In this document: one piece after another, positions 60,133 to 64,000 of the stretch
How the letters are laid out: every line of letters begins with the position of its first letter
Numbering within the stretch: position 1 is the first letter of the stretch
Origin: Arenicella xantha
Lineage (GTDB): Bacteria > Pseudomonadota > Gammaproteobacteria > Arenicellales > Arenicellaceae
Length of the DNA: 64,000 bases
Direction of reading: 5' to 3'
NCBI RefSeq assembly: GCF_003315245.1
Contig: NZ_QNRT01000001.1
Span: 502,963-566,962 of the forward strand
Notes under the pieces: model-generated
The model's input: only the letters and a program-made list of their open reading frames with translations
Databases searched by the model: none
Told to the model about the DNA's origin: nothing
Position numbers and translations under genes: made by a program

Positions 60133-61653
60133 CTACCTTCTACGTCTGCGGTACTTTCCTGGACTAATACCTACGACTCGTTTGAACGTTTTTTCAAAAT
60201 GACTAAGATCGTGGAAGCCAACATCAAACGCTATTTCAGTTATCTTGCAAGTCGGCTTTTCTTTAAGCAATAACTTTGCCTTAGCAATCCTAATTTGAAT
60301 CAGTAATTGTTTAAATGAAGAATCAAGGTGATGTTTAAATAAATACGAAAGGTGAGATGCACTCACAAACGCCTTTTCGGCCAGACCACTTAGCGTCAAA
60401 TCCGAAGAATACTGCTCAGCAAGGTAGTTGATTGCTTTTTCTAGTGCCGGATGATGCGTGACTTGCCCAAGGTAAGAGTCACTAGCAATCAGAGTGGCGA
60501 TATCAGCGATCGTTAGAGACTGTTCGCAAAATTCCGCCTCTGGTAATTCTATTTTTTGTCCCTGCTTGTCACTCAATTGTGGAATGATTGCAAGCAAACC
60601 CGACGGTTCAAGATGACTCGAGTCAGACATCAATACCAGCTTTGAAATCACGCGCTCAAGCTGTTGTATGTTGTCCTCCCAATCGAAGCGTTCAAGTAAC
60701 TCCATGCAATCAGACGACAGTGACACCTTGTTGATATGCGAGAGTTTCCGCAGATAGTGTTCGGTCATCTCTCTAATATCGCCACGCCGATCACGTAAGC
60801 TCGGAAGTTCAATCGACAAATAGTCTAGCTCTTGCCAGACGCAACGCTGTTTCTCAATTCGCTTTTGCGAAACACTGGCGATAACTCTAACCGGCACACC
60901 GACACCCTGAATGGCTGAAGCTGTGGAGCTAGTCCCATGTAACCAAAAATTTCTAACCTTGATAAACTGCGATTGCGGTAGCAGATCAATATCTCTTAGG
61001 AAGAGCGTCCCGCCTTGAGCCTGTTGCCAAAGCGTTTCAATATTTTTAATAATGTCTTGATCTTGCCATTTGCCACAACGCCCCTCAACAAACGGCCCTT
61101 GTCGCCGCAGACTATGACAATGAATAGAATATGCGGTTAACAGTTTCCCTGACCCAAACTCACCGTAAATCAGCACTGGAAAATCGACGCTCGAGGATTT
61201 TTCAATAAACTGGTCTACTTGCTTCGCCGCACGACTGCGACCAAGCCATTGCATATCAAGGTTTTCGCTATCTTTGATCTTCTTATGTGCTTGCTTACGC
61301 TTAATAAAATAAGTGAAATCTAAGGCAATGTCCTCAAACGCTCGCTTAACATCAACTAAATCCATACCCTCTTCAGCTAAAACGATTTCAATGTCACCGA
61401 TTGGCTTATTCTGATAAACCAACGAAACGGTAATAGAACTACCTTTTGAATTGCGATTAAATTGGTTTACCGGTTTTGTCTTCGCAGCGAAGCGTGAGTA
61501 CGTTTTCACTCGCACCGTTAAGTCCTGTTGTGGCGCATTTAGATCAAACCTTTCCACCTCGATGGTATCAACGGTGCAAGCCGCTCCAGCTTGTTTTAAC
61601 GCGGTCACTAGCTCCGCTTCCAATTGTTGTTTCTCTATTCGTGATTTGTCCAT
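60133..61653 (-). CDS. Regulator: degenerate NtrC-type AAA+ domain fused to AraC HTH
   Basis: A 506-residue protein. The N-terminal part (about 1-120) is unassigned. Next comes a sigma-54-activator-like ATPase domain: Walker A GEFGSGK at 164-170, Walker B GGTLFLRDID at 214-223, and LPSLRDRRGDIREM typical of the NtrC arginine region. The GAFTGA loop that contacts sigma-54 is absent. The C-terminal ~100 residues form an AraC-type double HTH (SASHLSYLFKHHLDSSF, then ITEIAFDVGFHDLSHFEKTFK and SPGKYR). ATG 61653 has GGAG 6 bases upstream. It likely regulates the R-body genes. Confidence 0.88.
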   Translation of the reverse strand: MDKSRIEKQQLEAELVTALKQAGAACTVDTIEVERFDLNAPQQDLTVRVKTYSRFAAKTKPVNQFNRNSKGSSITVSLVYQNKPIGDIEIVLAEEGMDLVDVKRAFEDIALDFTYFIKRKQAHKKIKDSENLDMQWLGRSRAAKQVDQFIEKSSSVDFPVLIYGEFGSGKLLTAYSIHCHSLRRQGPFVEGRCGKWQDQDIIKNIETLWQQAQGGTLFLRDIDLLPQSQFIKVRNFWLHGTSSTASAIQGVGVPVRVIASVSQKRIEKQRCVWQELDYLSIELPSLRDRRGDIREMTEHYLRKLSHINKVSLSSDCMELLERFDWEDNIQQLERVISKLVLMSDSSHLEPSGLLAIIPQLSDKQGQKIELPEAEFCEQSLTIADIATLIASDSYLGQVTHHPALEKAINYLAEQYSSDLTLSGLAEKAFVSASHLSYLFKHHLDSSFKQLLIQIRIAKAKLLLKEKPTCKITEIAFDVGFHDLSHFEKTFKRVVGISPGKYRRRRR

Positions 61654-62117
61654 TTTGAACTCCAATCCATACCCACGACATATCAACCCTTTCGCTATGT
61701 CTAAATTGATCTAGGCCTTATCCCAAGCCGCCAAACAAGGTATCGTGATTACTTCAGGGGGTTTAAGCCACCCCTGGGGGGCAGGAGTTACTTATAACCG
61801 CATCGAGAGAAAATCTTACGTAGAGGTCTAACCGACTTCCATTACAATAGATTACACTTGTATAAAAAATCACGGTCAGGCAGAACCACGGTTAACGCGA
61901 CATCACAAGGGAGTGTCTTACAAGTTAAGCGCACGAGGCATAACGTCGCAATAGGCACACTGCACATCTCAGTAATAAACCCCATGTTCTTCATAAGATT
62001 AGCCAATCAAGTCATTAGATCCTCATCCATACTTTTGTAGTCGCTATTAGTGACTAACTAGATGTACGTTTGGCCACTCCAAATGTGCGGTGCGGACCTA
62101 CGATATAGGGCTTAAAT
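61654..62117. other. Intergenic region with an inverted repeat
   Basis: 464 bases between the divergent regulator and the serine-hydrolase gene. It has a short inverted repeat, CAGGGG at 61755-61760 and CCCCTG at 61771-61776 around a 10-base loop, in a GC-rich patch. No other gene with coding character is seen; it should carry the promoters of both neighbours. Confidence 0.45.
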
Positions 62118-63626
62118 ATGACGACCTACACAATATGCTATTCCGGTACAGACTGTTATTTGGATCAATCTCTGGTGATGCGTAAACCAGAGGAAATGCA
62201 CTCTTACAACGTTAGCTCTGGATATATTCCAAGCAAGATATACCATGACCTTACTCGCGCTCTCGGAGCCCAAGCGAACTGCGTAACAATGAATGGTTGT
62301 GGCGCGCCCTATTCACAAAGCCATCAAAACTTACCCGTCAGAATCTGGACAATCGAAACAGTAGCAGAATTCCCCAACGACCCCGACCCTCAAGAACATA
62401 GCGTATGTAATAAAGCGCCAGCCTTTCGACGTGCGGTAGACTACCTAACCAACCCACTCTCCATGTACAGTGACTCAGCACTGGGATTGTCGGTCGAAAT
62501 TATCGCGGTAGCCGGCATAGCCAGCATGTTAGGGGTCACGCTTCACCTCGTACCACTTGGCGAATTCGATCATATCAAAGAGTATTGGGACGACAGCACG
62601 GCCGGCGGATACACTCAAGACGATCTAGCATACCCAGTCAACAATAGTATGTGGAACAACACCCCTCAAGCCACCGCTGGCCATTATTGTTTGCGCTGGA
62701 ATGCCGCCGACAACGACAAGATAACGAAGTTCCTCTCCGCTTTTAGTAGGGTCGCACTGGTCGGCCATAGTCGCGGCGGAGTCGCTTGTTTGATCGCATC
62801 AAATTATTTAGCCGAATGGTTTGCGAGCTTAGATATAAAAATTATTGCGCTGGACCCGGTACCAGGCCCTGGCGACTGGTGGCCATGTCTGACTCAAATC
62901 CCCGGAATGAAGAACATGGAATATGTTGGCATCTACGCCATTGATGAAACATCCAGTGGCTTTAATGGTGTGGTGCCAAAGGTAGTGGGAGTAGATGGCA
63001 GTAGTTCGAAAGTTGTCTGGGACCCACTTTCTCCGACAAGTGATAGCAAAACAATTAGTGGCTGGTCAAATAAAAATTACACACTACTTTATACGCGCGG
63101 CAGGCATGCCACCGTGCCAGGATCAAGAAGCAGTTACGGCCAAGGTGAGAGTGACCCCATTAATGACAATGTCGGCGCAAGTGGGAACCTGTCTAACGCC
63201 TATGTTATTAATAAACTTAACGCGTGGGGCCTTAATCTGACACCAATTACCTCAGATCAGATCAAGCAGTGGATTACCGACATGAACCGAATCCCTGAAC
63301 ACTTTGAGGAGATGCGAACCTATAACTACACGCCAACAACTCGTTTAGGCCTGATCAACGGTTGGTATTACTACAATGCGCGTGGCATCTCTTCCTCCAG
63401 CGGAAGCAATCCGAGTAGTTGGAATTACTTGGAGGCGTTTATCGAATACGTAACCACAGACAACATTAATGATGTTCCAAACGTCTACGGAGGCGTCACT
63501 GATCCGGCGGCAATTAATAATATGCGAGGGCTCATTAACTCTGGAGTCAGAGGCTCCTACTATAAAAAGTACGGTGGCAGCGGAAAAGTTCAGCCATGGC
63601 AGTTCTTGGCCGAAGCATTCTCTTAA
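62118..63626 (+). CDS. Serine-hydrolase (lipase-effector-like) protein
   Basis: A 502-residue protein. Nucleophile elbow VALVGHSRGGVAC gives Ser218. ALDPVPGPGDW (Asp246) and YTRGRHATVPG (His330) supply a likely triad. GxSRGG with a following DPVPG is the pattern of the alpha/beta-hydrolase lipase effectors (Tle/DUF2235-like group). No signal peptide. The N-terminal ~190 residues include a hydrophobic stretch (LSVEIIAVAGIASMLGV). The C-terminal ~170 residues are Asn/Ser/Tyr-rich and unassigned. No ribosome site of strength was seen. Confidence 0.78.
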   Translation: MTTYTICYSGTDCYLDQSLVMRKPEEMHSYNVSSGYIPSKIYHDLTRALGAQANCVTMNGCGAPYSQSHQNLPVRIWTIETVAEFPNDPDPQEHSVCNKAPAFRRAVDYLTNPLSMYSDSALGLSVEIIAVAGIASMLGVTLHLVPLGEFDHIKEYWDDSTAGGYTQDDLAYPVNNSMWNNTPQATAGHYCLRWNAADNDKITKFLSAFSRVALVGHSRGGVACLIASNYLAEWFASLDIKIIALDPVPGPGDWWPCLTQIPGMKNMEYVGIYAIDETSSGFNGVVPKVVGVDGSSSKVVWDPLSPTSDSKTISGWSNKNYTLLYTRGRHATVPGSRSSYGQGESDPINDNVGASGNLSNAYVINKLNAWGLNLTPITSDQIKQWITDMNRIPEHFEEMRTYNYTPTTRLGLINGWYYYNARGISSSSGSNPSSWNYLEAFIEYVTTDNINDVPNVYGGVTDPAAINNMRGLINSGVRGSYYKKYGGSGKVQPWQFLAEAFS

Positions 63627-63959
63627 CTATTACACATACAAGATGCGGGGCAAGTGCGACGTTACTGCACGATTGTTGCAAAAAAATACGTAGCCATCAC
63701 TCAATCTAGATGAGATAACGATTGAAAACGTGACGGGTCGAATCGGAGGTTCAGCGAATGAGAGTCGCAGCGGAATTTATGTCGATAGAGTGAAAAGTTG
63801 CATACAGTCACGACCAGCTCTTAAGCGATCATCCGCCACTAAACTCTGAGGGCTGTTTATATTCGTACTCTAACTCTTAAATTTAGCCCGGCACTTTCGT
63901 GCAAAAAAACCCCTCACAAATGCGAGGATTTTTTTTGCACTCGGGTTATTTTTCAAGTC
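63627..63959. other. Intergenic region with terminator
   Basis: 333 bases between the serine-hydrolase gene and the receptor-like gene end. It contains only the terminator at 63899-63940. A 12-codon frame at 63758 with a GGAGG site upstream is noted but not called a gene. Confidence 0.4.
63899..63940. terminator. Bidirectional terminator
   Basis: Stem GTGCAAAAAAA plus CCTC pairing with GAGG plus TTTTTTTTGCAC around an 8-base loop. The A and T tracts allow function in both directions between the convergent units. Confidence 0.8.
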
Positions 63960-64000
63960 CTAGAATTTCGCTTTAATTCCAAAAAAGACTCGGCGCCCTA
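63960..64000 (-). CDS. C-terminal end of an outer-membrane receptor-like protein (partial)
   Basis: The last 41 bases, read leftward, encode GRRVFFGIKAKF and a stop. A terminal aromatic residue after alternating charged and hydrophobic residues, with GRRVFFGIK, is the usual end of TonB-dependent receptors and other outer-membrane beta-barrels. Only the end is present. Confidence 0.55.
   Translation of the reverse strand, partial: GRRVFFGIKAKF

Noticed and set aside
63758-63793. 12-codon frame with a GGAGG site upstream
   Set aside because: Too short to support without other evidence, and no neighbour suggests a leader peptide.

Overview
The window looks like a chromosomal segment of a free-living, aerobic, probably marine gammaproteobacterium. 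The reasons are the pseudomonad-like order of the cytochrome c oxidase genes, the bioB-F-H-C-D order, a proteobacterial bkd operon with an Lrp-type regulator, TfpO/TfpZ-type pilin accessory genes and a Vibrio-type PanP decarboxylase. Genus cannot be fixed from sequence alone. I saw no tRNA or rRNA genes, no CRISPR array and no insertion sequence.

Region 1 (1-11170) is mostly metabolic. It holds a branched-chain 2-oxoacid dehydrogenase operon (E1alpha, E1beta, E2, E3, then a leucine dehydrogenase that runs off the left edge) with a divergent bkdR-like regulator, a PLP decarboxylase of the PanP type, and a tightly overlapping queD-like / yhhQ-like / SDR / alpha-beta hydrolase operon. Region 2 (11442-27715) is a mixed housekeeping stretch: envelope and secreted proteins, an ABC exporter, a metallo-beta-lactamase-fold protein, a HAD phosphatase, a methyltransferase, 5-oxoprolinase genes pxpABC, a subtilisin with two PPC domains, a 23S-type pseudouridine synthase, purB and a small kinase-fold protein.

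Region 3 (27780-35504) is a caa3-like cytochrome oxidase cluster: coxB with a fused cytochrome c, coxA, a 37-residue membrane protein, ctaG, coxC, a DUF2909 gene, SURF1, a Sco-like gene and ctaB. A heme A synthase gene is missing from its usual place and a fragment of a sensor kinase sits at the end. Region 4 (35840-41130) is the biotin operon and divergent comF. Region 5 (41222-46573) is a type IV pilin island: a membrane protein that looks like the PilS sensor domain joined directly to the PilR DNA-binding domain, then pilA, an OpgB-like transferase, a TfpO-like ligase and TfpZ. SulP, a lipoprotein with an HEARH motif, a methyltransferase and an orphan Ig-like fragment follow.

Region 6 (about 52080-63626) is the most striking. 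It is an R-body (refractile body) locus: four near-identical tandem RebB-family genes, three diverged Reb-like genes and three further genes in one same-strand run ending in an HNH-type nuclease-like protein. It is flanked by a phospholipase D-fold protein, a serine-hydrolase protein resembling lipase effectors, and a regulator that joins a degenerate NtrC-type ATPase to an AraC DNA-binding domain. R-bodies are known as extruding protein ribbons that break membranes. Linkage to three different hydrolase-like proteins suggests, as inference, an R-body weapon with its own enzyme cargo. The window ends in the C-terminus of an outer-membrane receptor-like gene on the minus strand.
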